Position numbers and translations under genes: made by a program. 64,000 nucleotides of DNA from the NCBI GenBank assembly GCA_013180625.2, contig SNVD02006942.1, positions 1,860,001-1,924,000 on the forward strand, given 5' to 3'. Of this stretch, positions 1-11,400 are shown in pieces (positions within the stretch are counted from its first letter, which is position 1; each line of letters begins with the position of its first letter). Under the pieces are notes generated by a model that saw only the letters and a list, made by a program, of their open reading frames with translations, was not told the origin of the DNA and did not search any database. The stretch is from Boswellia sacra (Eukaryota; Streptophyta; Magnoliopsida; Sapindales; Burseraceae).

Positions 1-954
1 ATGAAATTGTTTTGGACGAGTCAAAAGATGTTCTTCTGGAGGTATCAATTTTGCCACACAATATGTAGAACTTAAGAATAATTTTTCTTTGAAGTTGCTC
101 ATTCTATTGCATGGTCTGCATGCCAGATCTATGCACCTTGGTGTGGGCATTGCCAAGCTTTTGAGCCAACTTACAACAAGCTTGCCAAACATCTACGTGG
201 CATTGAGTCTATTGTTATAGCCAAGATGGATGGGACAACAAATGAACATCCCAGGGCAAAGGTAAAATATTGAAGTCATTCTATATGTTATATATGAAAA
301 TATCCAGTGAGCTCTGGTTATTTAGTAAAACTTTGCCCTGTCATAATGGTATGATAACGAATCTTGGAGAGGCTATCCCTCTACTGGAATAACTCTTGAG
401 AGTTGGTTAACACTTGGCTGGAAAAGGGTGGTTCTACCTTGTTTTCTGTGACTTGGTAGATTTTAGATTGATGTTGCAATTTAAACTACTTTGGATTTAT
501 TGATGCCTTCTTAAATATTTAGACTTTGTAAAGTAGTAAGTTAAATTGTTATAAAACTGTGTTTCTGTTCCTGATTGATTTGCGAAATTAAGTGATGACC
601 TGAAATAACGTTCTTTTTTTCTGTGTGATGTTTTTCAGTCTGATGGATTCCCCACTATTCTATTCTTCCCAGCAGGGAACAAAAGTTTTGATCCAGTAAG
701 TGGCAAATTCTTTGCTGCATTATTGATTTATATGTTTCTTGTTAGATAAATAGGATGACAATTATCTGGCTTCTGGGTGCTGGCAGATTACCGTAGACAC
801 TGACCGTACAGTGGTGGCATTATACAAATTCCTTAAGAAACATGCTTCAATACCATTTAAAATCCAGAAACCAGCTTCAGCTCCAAAATCTGAGGCTTCT
901 AATGTCAAAGAGAGCCATGAAAGCAGCTCCAGTGAGGTGAAGGATGAATTGTGA
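1..954 (+). CDS. PDIL1-4: Protein disulfide isomerase-like protein, C-terminal part (PDIL1-4 type)
   Basis: This is the 3' part of a gene that begins before the window. The exons are 1-41, 127-261, 639-695 and 787-954, joined by GT..AG introns. The reading frame enters the window at base 3. Exon 2 encodes the second thioredoxin-type active site, APWCGHC, followed by the a' domain. The last exon is charged and ends in KDEL before TGA at 952-954, the ER retrieval signal. The enzyme forms and isomerises disulfide bonds in proteins folding in the ER lumen. The family and the CGHC and KDEL motifs are clear. Assignment to the PDIL1-4 (rather than PDIL1-3) subgroup rests on remembered similarity and on the neighbouring genes matching the Arabidopsis PDIL1-4 region. 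The a, b and b' domains lie outside the window. Confidence 0.9.
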
Positions 955-3725
955 CCAACCAAAACAGGGATGAAATACAAGTGTTCTAATGCTAAGTTAT
1001 ATGTACCTTTCATGTGTCATCAACTGTTAGAAAAGAAATATTTATTAGATAATTGAGAATAGAGTGAGAAGAATATATGTTGCGAAATTTTAATCCTTCA
1101 AAAACCCGCTCCTTTTTAATTATAAAAATGATGTATCGGTCTTCAAGATCTGTTTCTCCAGTCTTTGAAAATTCTACCAAAGGGCCAAATAAAAAGTGCT
1201 TTTTGGCCTCGTTTACCCCTACTAGTTGATGATTTCTCATTTGGGTGGATAATGGTAAATTTTTTTGAATGAGTTATTTATTAATTTCAAGTAAAATGAA
1301 TTGAAGTAAATGATTGGTGTTATTATTAGAAAATGATGATTTAATGTCAATTTAAACTAATTATATTTCATTTTGATGTGTCAAATCAATTTAATCCGCT
1401 GGAAATAGAAACTTTCAAATCGATAAATTTATGATTAAATCAATCTCAAATGGTCTTGTGTGGCTTTAGTTGGGTTTAGCATATTTTCATTTTTCGGTAG
1501 AATTTTGTGTTAACATAACATGCATGATTGTGTAGCTGTAGCAAAGGTCGATACAGTTCTCAAGTAATGGAAGGTGATATCAACTTAAACTATGAATTCA
1601 GCGAAGCTGTTTTGCATTAACCCATTTATTCAATTTACAGTACAAAAGTACGTGTCTTTGGAATGAATGGGACTCGTGCAAACATTTTACACATTTTAAT
1701 GAGTATATAATGTGAATGTTTTGTCAAGCATATTGTATTAAATGTATTTAAATTTTGGATCGCGAGTTTTATTTATAACTCTGTAAATGTATTTGGAGTG
1801 TTCATTATTATTTGACAATGAGCATTTTAAATGAAACTGCTTCATGCTAAGTAAAACATCGTTTTAGGCTTTGGCTAGCTCAGAGAAATTCTAGTTTTGG
1901 TGCATCCTAAAGAGTAGTAAGGGTTTTTTGTTTCGGCTTTTTCAAGTAGAGCTTATTAAACAGATCTTTCTAAAGTAAAGCTTATAAAAATAAAGTTTTT
2001 ATTAAACAGTTATTGGCTATTTGATGAGATAAGTATAAAAATATTGTTATAATTAAATTACTAAAATAGAGTTTTATTATAAAGAAAGAATAAAGTAAAA
2101 TATTTAAAATTAAATGAGAGTATTTTTGATATTTTAAAATTTAAAAAAAACTTAAAAAAATTTTTCTTAAAAATCTCAGTTTTGAACTTTTTTCGATAGA
2201 AGTAAAACAATTTTTTTAAACATCTATAAACTATTATTAGATGATAATCAAATGGCACAATTTTTTTTAATTTTTAATATTAAAAAAAACTTGTTTGACC
2301 GGTAAAAAAAAACCAACAGGAGCATGCTCTTAAAAAATTTTTGATATTAAAAAAACTTGTTTGACCGTAAAAAACCAACAGGAACATGCTCTAAGCTTCT
2401 TTTTAGGACCATTTACAAATATGTTCAGTTCAATTGCTTAATATTCCTTGGCATTTGTGCCTCGTTTGTTTATTATTGGCAGTGTGCAAGCGAAGTAAGC
2501 TTGTGACTACATGTGCAATTGCATTCGTTTAGAATCCATCCACGGTGGGTTACGTTTTGACATGTGCATGCATAAATTATTATTTGGAAATCTATTCATC
2601 TAGTGTGCAACTGTCACCTTTACTTCATAGCAGATTGGCTGCATGCCAATTTCCCACGCTGGTTATGAAATGGGGGGCCGTGGGCGGCTATCAAGTTTTG
2701 CGTGGGGAAAGGTTGTGTACCCGTTAGCATGTTTTTTCTTAAATTATTCTGATTAATTAGGCACAGAAGCATTTTGTCTTGGCCTTGCCCTAATAGTTTC
2801 GTCCGAAAGAGAGAGAGAAGAAAGAATATAATTCACTTTATAATATTAAATTGGACAAAATAAGGGACAGACTTTGGGCTCTGTCTTTCTTCTTTTGATT
2901 TTAATTCATAAAACTGAAAGGAGCAAGCCTCAACTTTGATTCTTTGACCTTCCTTGTCTAAATTGGTATAATAATAAGATTGCGAGGATAAGATCATTGG
3001 CTCTTTAACGAGGTTTGTTTTATGGCCAAACTCAGAAGAGAAGACAAACTTTAGAAGTACCAAGAGGGTAGCGGAGTGATTAATTTTAGGGGCCAACCAA
3101 CACCTTAACATAATATTTGTGGACAGATTCAATAAAGATCAAAGAGTTCAAATACCTTTAAATAAATTGGCTAAATACTAGATATGATATGGGCACACAA
3201 TTCACCAATCATTTTAGTTGAGTTGAGTGTAAGGTTGGATAGCATATAAATCAAAATAAAAATTCAGTCCAAACTTCAAACCTGAAACATGTGACTATAT
3301 TTTAACATATTAAGTTACTAAAATGACTTTCACCTCTTTTATACAAAACCATATTAAGTAATTAAGATACAATAAGCTACAAATCGTTGCGACTGTTGCC
3401 AGTTGCCAACACATTTCCTTCCAACCTTTGCTTAGGCAAACCGAAACTCTCACATCCCACAACAAAATCAGTCGCCTTTGGCAGCATTGAAAATAAAACA
3501 AGACCCGAAGCCAATAAAAAATTACATGCACCGACGCCACGCCAGCTACGTACCCAACAAATTACTCTACGGAAAAGGAAATCTCAACCCGCATTCTCCG
3601 TGCCCTCAACATAAATCACTCTCTTAATCACCGTCTCTCTCTCTCTTTATTACTCAAATCAAATCCCCCTTTACTTCTCCTTCAAGCCCTCCACCAATCT
3701 CTCTCTCTCTCCTCTCTTTGTACCA
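955..3725. other. PDIL 3' UTR and AT-rich intergenic DNA
   Basis: The first 250-300 bases are probably the PDIL 3' UTR, with an AATAAA-like signal near 1187. The rest is AT-rich, with only short open frames that lack codon structure or homology. It holds one short tandem duplication, listed separately. CT-rich tracts near 3630-3720 lead into the promoter of the next gene. I see no other gene. Confidence 0.5.
2277..2392. repeat. Imperfect tandem duplication, period about 67 bp
   Basis: Two adjacent copies, 2277-2334 and 2344-2392, share the core AAACTTGTTTGACC and then CCAACAGG followed by ACATGCTCT or GCATGCTCT. They differ by short A-run length changes and a G/A substitution. The flanking DNA is non-coding. 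Confidence 0.75.
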
Positions 3726-3732
3726 TATATAA
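3726..3732 (+). promoter_or_regulatory. Probable TATA box of the arabinogalactan protein gene
   Basis: TATATAA lies about 280 bases upstream of the ATG at 4012 and follows CT-dinucleotide tracts, a common plant core-promoter arrangement. This would give a 5' UTR of roughly 250 bases. Position is the only support. Confidence 0.4.
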
Positions 3733-4011
3733 CTACTAATCATCATCATTTCATATCATATCGTGTCGCTCCCCATTTCCGCATTTCTCTCCCGTCACTC
3801 CTATCCACTCCTCTGACGCCGTTACTGCAGTTCTTAGACTTATCATTTTCTTGTACGCGTCCAGATCTGGTTGCTAACCTGCATTTCCGTTGCCGTCAAT
3901 CTAGGCTTTCTATCCAAAACCGTCAGATCCAACTCACATTTTTCCACTAAGTAAACCGCAATTCCTCTTTAAGAAGACCTCACTTGACTTCACTTGTCTA
4001 TTCCATCAACG

Positions 4012-4542
4012 ATGACGACGACGAAACTCTTTTCTTTCTGTTTCTGTTTGTTACTCTCTGCACAATACTCTCTATCTCAGAACTCAGCGGAACCGGCTTC
4101 GGCTCCCGCTCCACCGCCGGAAGTCGGCGCTGATTCACCTTCGCAGTCTCCGGTTTCAGTTCATGTCCCAGTTCCAGCACCAGACGCTGGATCTCCGTCG
4201 GATGCTCCGGAGAGTTCACCGGCATCGTCTCCACCAGCACCGTCGCCAGATCTGAGCAATGCGCCATCAGAATCTCCCGCTTCGGCTCCGACTACGACTC
4301 AGACGCCGGCTCCGGCGCCTACGGAGGAGAGTGATGTGAACCACAGTGATTTGAATGCGGATGCAGAAGAAAAGGATAGTTCCGGTGGCGGTGGAATGAG
4401 CGGAGGGAAGAAAGCGGGAATCGTCGTCGGAGTTTTGGCGGCGGCGTGTTTGGTTGGACTTGGAGGTTTGGTGTACAAGAAGAGACAGGATAATATAAGA
4501 AGAGCACAATATGGATATGCAGCGAGGAGAGAGATTCTGTGA
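4012..4542 (+). CDS. Arabinogalactan/hydroxyproline-rich membrane glycoprotein, single exon, 176 aa
   Basis: Residues 1-23 form a signal peptide (hydrophobic FSFCFCLLLS core). Residues 25-105 are rich in Pro, Ala and Ser, with many AP, SP and PAP dipeptides that would be hydroxylated and carry arabinogalactan. An acidic linker follows, with one N-glycosylation sequon (NHS, about 110-112), then a GGGG hinge. A membrane segment spans about 135-155, followed by a basic tail ending in RREIL. The protein therefore probably spans the plasma membrane with its glycan-bearing part in the wall. An upstream in-frame TTG was not accepted as start; the first ATG is at 4012. From memory, the tail resembles the Arabidopsis APAP1 group (At3g45230), which lies next to GRIK1 there, so the neighbourhood agrees. 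The exact orthologue is unproven. Confidence 0.85.
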   Translation: MTTTKLFSFCFCLLLSAQYSLSQNSAEPASAPAPPPEVGADSPSQSPVSVHVPVPAPDAGSPSDAPESSPASSPPAPSPDLSNAPSESPASAPTTTQTPAPAPTEESDVNHSDLNADAEEKDSSGGGGMSGGKKAGIVVGVLAAACLVGLGGLVYKKRQDNIRRAQYGYAARREIL

Positions 4543-6593
4543 AGCCGATTCTATTATATGGTTAGAGTACTACCTCTTTTTTTAGTTTCTAATATTTGTT
4601 TGTTAGTTTATATATCAAGTTTTATGATGATGATTGGTATTGATGGGTGATGATTGGTGATTGTTGAGTTTTGTGATTCTTTTTTATTGATTATTCATTC
4701 TTTTATCAATTTTCGCAACGATATAGATCGGTTAATGGTAGTCGATAATGAAAAGCACTGTACTATAACTATTGTTCGAATAATAGTGTAATCTTAATTA
4801 TTTTCCTCTTGTGTTGTTTGTTTGGTTGCTCAGAAAAGAAATTAAATGATTTAGGGCATGAGTGAGTCAATTTCCATATATCGATGCAGAGTCGAAATGG
4901 GGTACACTTTAGATTGAAAGGTACGAAAGGTGTCAGATGAATGTGAACCAAGCTTTTACTTTAAGGAAGAGGGAAAAGGGAAAAGGTTATTCATATTCTG
5001 ATTGCTTTTGATTAGGTGATGAGAATGGGATACAAAAGACAATGAACTGATCCGGCCCTCCACATGCGAGGTAGACTGTGGGGTTTCATCCTTATTAGCT
5101 ATCTAGGGACCCTTCCATTTACTTCTCATCTCTTGCTGCTGGTGACGGTGAAAGGCCGCGGCCACCTTTACCAGGGCATGAGATGAGACTGTTGCAAAAC
5201 AATGCCAAACAATCTCTCCAGAAAGAATAAAGCTTCGGAGTTTCTGGTATAATTAACGGCTAAATCTAAAGGTTTGATGTTGTACCTTTCGTCATGTAGC
5301 ACGATTATGTTAATATTGCGTGGTTCAAAATAAGGTTAGGTGATGACTGATGAGACGATAGCCACCTAAGTACAAATCTGGATACCGCCCACCCTGCACC
5401 ACTTGAATACTGTTTGTTTCAATTTTTCGGCTTGTTAAATACCACTTTTTCTTACTCATGAATATTGTTTGGAAAGTGCTTTCCCTCTGTAAGGACTTGA
5501 TTACACTGGTTTTGGTAATGTCTCGCGATCTATAATTGAAGACAGAGGCCATGCCATGTTGTTAGGTTTGTCTTAAAAAGTAAAGAAATAATGCCAAATA
5601 ATTATGGATGACAATGATATTACATCACATGAACATAAGGGGGTCTCTATAGAGTGAGAATTTTCTGAAGTGCTTAATTTTTTTTAGTTCTAGTTTGAAA
5701 AAATAATGCCAAAGAAATAAAATTGGTCTAGCTCTAGTAGTATAGATTGAGCATGAGAAAATACAAATACATCCATCTGATGGAAAAGTCTACCTTGGGC
5801 TAATTTTCTCCTATTTGATACAGTTGGACTGGACTAGTCACGGTATTCTAAATGAATATATACTATACAGGTGTAAGCGTAACATTGTTCAAAAGTTTCA
5901 AGATCCATTAATTAAATTAGACTTAATGAAAAATTTTGACTCTATATATTTAACATCAGTGATAATATTACACATAATTAATTTATAAAATTTATAAACT
6001 AATTTCATACAAATGTGTAAAAATTAAACAAATTAATTTAATTAAAAATTTTTATTTATTATAATATAATATAATATAATATAATATTATATTATATTAT
6101 TATATTTATAAAATTATTCAGTAAATGGTTTCTCTCGAAAATTCTTGAGAGACCACAAAAGACAATGTCCAATTTAAAATTAATCGTATCTATTAGCCAC
6201 TGGATCCTAAGGCTCAATTTGAATTGGAAGTGCAGAAATGGTATGGACATATATAAGACTTCTGGTCGGTTCCCCTCCCCCCCGCTCCTTCTCCTTTTCA
6301 CCAATTTTGCAGCTTTCAAAGGCTATGACAACATTTGATTTGATATTTGGGATGGTTGGTGCATCATGGATGTACTAGATGTTTAACTTTGCATATGAAA
6401 TCTTTTTACCGCTGAACTTTTATTTAAAATTAGAAAAAAAAAAGAAAAGCGACATACATATCACCAGGCCTAAATGGCGAGTAGGTGACATTCTTATTAT
6501 CAAAGCCAAGGCTGAAAATGACTGTAGCCGGGGCAATGCAAAAAGCCAGAGCAAACTCGACCAAACAAGCTTTAGAGAAATATGAAAGGGCAG
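4543..6593. other. AGP 3' UTR and intergenic DNA
   Basis: The first 200-300 bases are probably the 3' UTR of the AGP gene. Beyond that there are only short non-homologous open frames and AT-rich sequence. Around 6060-6110 there is a TATAA-rich low-complexity tract, listed separately. No gene is supported here. Confidence 0.5.
6060..6108. repeat. TATAA/ATATT low-complexity palindromic tract
   Basis: Repeated ATAATATAAT units on the left mirror ATTATATTAT units on the right, so the tract can fold back on itself. It is probably a slippage product or the remnant of an AT-rich MITE centre. Confidence 0.6.
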
Positions 6594-7291
6594 TTAAGCA
6601 TATGCACTGGGGTTCTGCAGAAGATAGGCTTCAACAACTTTATACATCGCCAATGCCCTTTCCTTTCCAGACTTGATTTCCTCTTCAGTGAGTGCATTGC
6701 CATCCTTTGTATAGTATGTGCTTGACATCTTATTTTTGCTTCCACCCTCGGGTGTTGCCTCAAATTTTACCTCATATGTTATCTTTTCAAGCTTGTCCAT
6801 TAACCCATCACCCTATTTCGATAATTTCAGAAATAATTACACTGAGGACATATAAATTTTTTCTCTACTAATTTCGACATCCTAAATCAGTTATTCAAAA
6901 TATAATGTATCAAAACTTGTGTTAAAAATCCAAACTCTATATACGCATAGGAAAGACATTTTTTTTTTAACTTAAAGAACGTTTTCTATGTGAACGATTG
7001 CAAATAGATTCCTGTTGGATAGGAATTGTGTATACTTTAAACGAAATAAACGAGCGTGATGAGGCAGTGACGTTAGCTTAATAGTTAAATATGTGTAGAG
7101 TTACTGCCTTCGGAGAAGTTGATCTGCCTGATGCTTCCAGCCCCTCCATCACCTTGAATGATTTCAATGCTCTGAACAGCCAGTGGCATTATTTTTGGGA
7201 TAAGGTTATGAGAGTCAACGATCAAAGCCTTGAATAGCCTTGCCGGAGGGATAGGAGAAGTGAACTCATCACTGTAGGTAGAGACGCCCGT
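6594..7291 (-). pseudogene. Decayed PR-10 / Bet v 1 family gene
   Basis: The exon 1 part (7291 down to 7108) encodes a typical Bet v 1 N-terminus: GVSTYSDEF, then [10 protein letters not shown], then [16 protein letters not shown]. It is 184 nt long and stops at the family's usual intron position. The exon 2 part (6800-6594) encodes MDKLEKITYEVKFEATPEGG through the C-terminal helix, ending QNPSAYA and TAA. The defects: the expected start ATG reads ACG (7291-7289); the donor reads GAAG|GC; about 35 codons at the start of exon 2 cannot be found; and a TAG lies in frame just before the GDGLMDKLEK segment. PR-10 proteins are small cytosolic ligand-binding defence proteins. I infer that this copy no longer makes one, unless the ends belong to a rearranged allele. 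Confidence 0.8.
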
Positions 7292-7359
7292 TATATCTTT
7301 ATGTGGGAGACTCGAGAAACTTGTTTCTGAACTTGCTGGGGAAACAGTTAAGGTGATGG

Positions 7360-7367
7360 TATTTATA
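7360..7367 (-). promoter_or_regulatory. TATA box of the PR-10 remnant
   Basis: TATAAATA on the minus strand lies about 70 bases upstream of the position where the PR-10 start codon should be. This spacing is usual for this family, so the core promoter seems to outlast the coding region. Confidence 0.5.
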
Positions 7368-7500
7368 GCTTAATGTTTAGATTCTTGAATTTGTTGTATT
7401 GCTACATTGTACGCAGAAATGTATGTGATCAATCGCAAGAAGCCACTACGGTTAAATTGGTGAGTCATGCTCAAGGTCAAGAATCAAAACCATAAAAAAT

Positions 7501-7562
7501 TACAAATGGAAGGAACACAATCATGGATCTTTACAAATGGAAGGAACACAATCATGGATCTT
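7501..7562. repeat. Exact 31-bp tandem duplication
   Basis: Two adjacent identical copies (7501-7531 and 7532-7562) begin TACAAATGGAAGG and end TCATGGATCTT. With no visible divergence, the duplication looks recent. Confidence 0.9.
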
Positions 7563-8429
7563 ATTCACCCAAAAGATCCTTCAGCCGTTACATACGCTTG
7601 AAAACGAGGCTAAGAAGAAAACAGCAAAAACATTGGTGATTCATAACTCTACTTCGTCTTAAATGGTAAAATGGTCTTGATGTCCAAACATGCTACTTAA
7701 AATGTGGCATATGGCATATCTAGGCCTTGTTCTTTATCAGCTCGTTCCATCTAAACAAGTGGCTTTTTCAAGCATGGATTATGGATACAAGTTTTACCAA
7801 TCTTTTCAAACGGAACTTTAGGATATGCTTTGATGATATTAATTATTGTTGCATACTTTCCTACTTCTAAAGCAGTTCAACCATCTTCAAAATGAACTGA
7901 AGAATAGGAGAAAATAAAATAAAAAAAATTGAAGGGCTCAGACGAAAAGCTACGAAGGGATAAGCTTCGCAGGTCCTTGAGTTAACACTAGGACAAAGAG
8001 TCTGAAAAATGTTCCATAGCACGTCAGTTACCAAGGAATAATTCACGTTTTAGGAGGATTTCTCTTTCTGGGCAAACCCACGGCAAAACATAATTGAACT
8101 GTAGAAGGCGATTTATGCCTCATGTATAAAATTTAATTGAGTCAACCAAGAGAACAAAGTTGATTTGGATTTCGCTAATATAAGAAATATTAGATTTGCT
8201 ATTAAAGGAGCGTCACAACTCACAAGCGTTGTACACAAATTGACTACATCCTCTATAACTTATGCCTACTTGATCAGATGGGAGAATTTCCCACGTTGTT
8301 TTCTCAGTGTACTTTTTTTTTTTTTTTTTTTTTTTTAACCATGTGGACTCCAGTATACAACAGGGTGCGTATGGTGATCTCCCTTCAATTGTGTCTTTAT
8401 TATCATCTGCCGACTGGAATTACCTCATC
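7563..8429. other. Intergenic DNA downstream of HDS
   Basis: This stretch includes the probable 3' UTR of the HDS gene, which lies on the minus strand and ends at 8430, and a run of 24 T at 8313-8336. I see no other gene or structured element. Confidence 0.5.
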
Positions 8430-11400
8430 TTACTCTTCTGCAGGAGGATCTACCCAGCGGCCATGATCTTTTATTAGCTGAATCAAGGCATCAGTTGCCT
8501 GCTCCATTGCGATTCCACGCTTCACCACGGTCTGCAAATGTTACGAGTCTCATGTTACAAAAACATAGTAAACAAACCGAGTGAACCACACACATCTAAG
8601 TAATTAGTGCTAGATATGTTTTAGACGGCCAAACAAATGATTTACGAATTCTTTTCTATCGAGTGCAACATGACACTAGAGAGTTGCAAAGCAGGAAAGC
8701 CGCTGTACCTTCCCAACATACAAGTCAATCTTTCCAGGAGAACCACCAACATACCCAAAGTCTGCATCAGCCATCTCCCCTGGTCCGTTGACAATGCAAC
8801 CCATGATTGCAATCTGACAACATTTGAAGAAAATTGTGTTATTGATCCTAATTAAAAGAATAAATCAAAGACTTTAATAGTCATCATAATCAGAGAGTTG
8901 AAGGACTAAGTAAATACTGAGACGCCTGGCAAGTGTGAAGTTTTCTCTCGGATCTCTGCACTTATTTCTTGAAGGTCAAATAAAGTTCTGCCACAAGATG
9001 GGCATGAGACATATTCCTGCAGCAAGATTCAGGCAAAACAGGAGGAATGATCAATACCATCATTACCTATTAGATACTAATTCTGGTCATTTTGAAAGAC
9101 AAGCTTCATACCGTCTTTGTATTTCGCATTCTGCAACCTTGTAATAAATTGAAGGATGTATTCCTTAGGAAATCAAAATCCTGGTCAGGGGCTTCTATTA
9201 GGACACCATCTCCAAGCCCATCCACTAAAAGGGCTCCTGCATTAGCTCCGGCACGAATGACCAAGTCATCCCTAAATATAGGACAAAAAGTTTAGGATAA
9301 AAGTACTAATAACTCCCATCGTGGTCAACAAGCTTCCTGATTTTTCAATTACCTGTGAACCGCACTTGGAAACTGGATATGGTGAATGACTGGGAAGTTT
9401 ATATTATTGTCTGCTAGATACTCAAACAGCCTGCAGCAAACATGAAATTGGATCAGTACCACTCAGAATGAAGTGTGCTCCCTGAAAGCTAGAGTCAATT
9501 TTAGTGGGCAGTCAGACAAGGGTCTGAACACATTTCAGATTTTAGAAGCTACTCTTGCTTCAATTTGGTGTTCCTCAGTCAGGGAAAAAAACACAACCTA
9601 TAGATGCTTGCAGTTTTTCTTCCCAAGAACTCAGCAGTTTGGTTAGTTACTTGATATCACAAACCAATCGAGATTATATATCATATTTTGTGGCCTTATG
9701 CCTCAAGTAATAACTAGTTTCCATTCTTTAGAAGTTAGTAATAGTGTTACCTCCTTGCTGCATGCACTCTGCCAACTTTATCTTCAGTAAAGGGTACATC
9801 ATGAAGAATCATTGTGGCGTCAATGTCTTTGAGGATTTCCAGTTCTTCATAGGGCTCATCACCACGTAAAGATAAAACCAAACGTGTTCCTGAAAGATGA
9901 TATTGTGACATGACATAAGCCATAAATTTTACCACATTTAAAGCACTCAAGTTATGTCAAAACAAGCAAAAAAGAAATAAGGAAAATGATATGTTCAATG
10001 AACTCAATATTCAGAAAATTGTGACAAGTCAATACCTTCAGGCAAAAGCTTGTAAGCACCAGTTGATAATTCCTTAAGATTGACCAGAACCATGGCATTG
10101 GGCAATGGCTTTGTTAGCTGCTCAGACAAAGGACTTATAACCCCCATACTTATATCTATCAACCGTTTCAGAGCAAGACGCTGGTAAAGATACAAAGAAC
10201 AATATAAGTCATTTTATGCCTTTCAATGGAGTTACAAATTAAAGCGCGAATCATTTAGGAAAGCAGTCAAGCACAATTGATTGAAATAAGGGGAGAGAAG
10301 AAAACAGAGAGGAGGGAGCGAAAACAGACAGATTTCCCTAAAGTAGTGAAAGTAAATAAATAAATAAAAAGGAGAAGTAGCAGCATCCTTACAGCATCAT
10401 GATCATCAACTGATGGAAGCTCTCTTACCAAGATTGAGTCTACAGTTGCTAGATCCTAAAACAAAATTAAATTGTGTCAGTAAAACCCCACATATTTGAA
10501 GGTAAGATGAGATTTTCTTGCAATGAAGAATAGACCTTAAATGGCATGCCAACAACAAGTTTTGCTGCAAGTGACTTGTACAGTAATTCAGGTGCCTAAG
10601 CAAAAGGAAACAGGTTGACCATCAAACTTTCATTTCATAATTCCCCCCAGTAAAAGACAGAAAAAGGAATGGGAAGAAAAATTGACAAATTGTTACCTTC
10701 AACTGTTCCAGAGAAACTGACATGAGAACTGAACCATCACGGTGCAAAACCCCTCTATAATCCACCTCCTCACCCTGTAATTAAAACAGAATCAATCTAT
10801 GTTTGCAAAGTGAAAAGAATGCTGAAAATAGAAATAATGCGATGTTAATTTCCCAAGAAGTTAAGAGCAAACCTCCTTTTGCACTGGCAGTTGACCAGAT
10901 CGACGCTGAAAATCAAAATAATAGCGGTTCTTTTCCTCAAATGGCACCTGTTGCAAAAAAAAAAAAAAAAAAATCCATGAAGAGAAAGCAAAAAGGATTT
11001 CAATACCACAGATTTAAACAGCTTAAGCACTGATTAAAGGATATCATAAAGTCCTACCACTCCTTGCCGAAGTTCAGCCGCTCTCATACCCAGGTTGGCC
11101 AACCTTCTACATGGATCTATCTCCTCCTCTGGTGGTTCTGTAAGTGAAACCCTGATTGTATCACCCAAACCATCCTGCATGTCCAACAAAGTCCCAGGAT
11201 TTTACTATGATCATGATAGGGAAATAGCAAATGATAAAGGAAAGTGATTTTTTTTTTTTGGCAAAAAAGAAGCATGATCACACACATGAATAGATGGATG
11301 AACTTATTTCTATCAAAGGTACAGACTTCAGTTCTAAAACTGTAACCACGTTAATTCCCTCCAAATTTGGCTGTAAACATATGGAGGTTTTGAAGAACAA

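Noticed and set aside
2545..2727. Plus-strand frame of 60 codons
   Set aside because: Too short, no homology and no promoter or splice context.
3998..4509. Three minus-strand open frames opposite the AGP gene
   Set aside because: Shadows created by the Pro/Ala/Ser-rich codons of the plus-strand gene.
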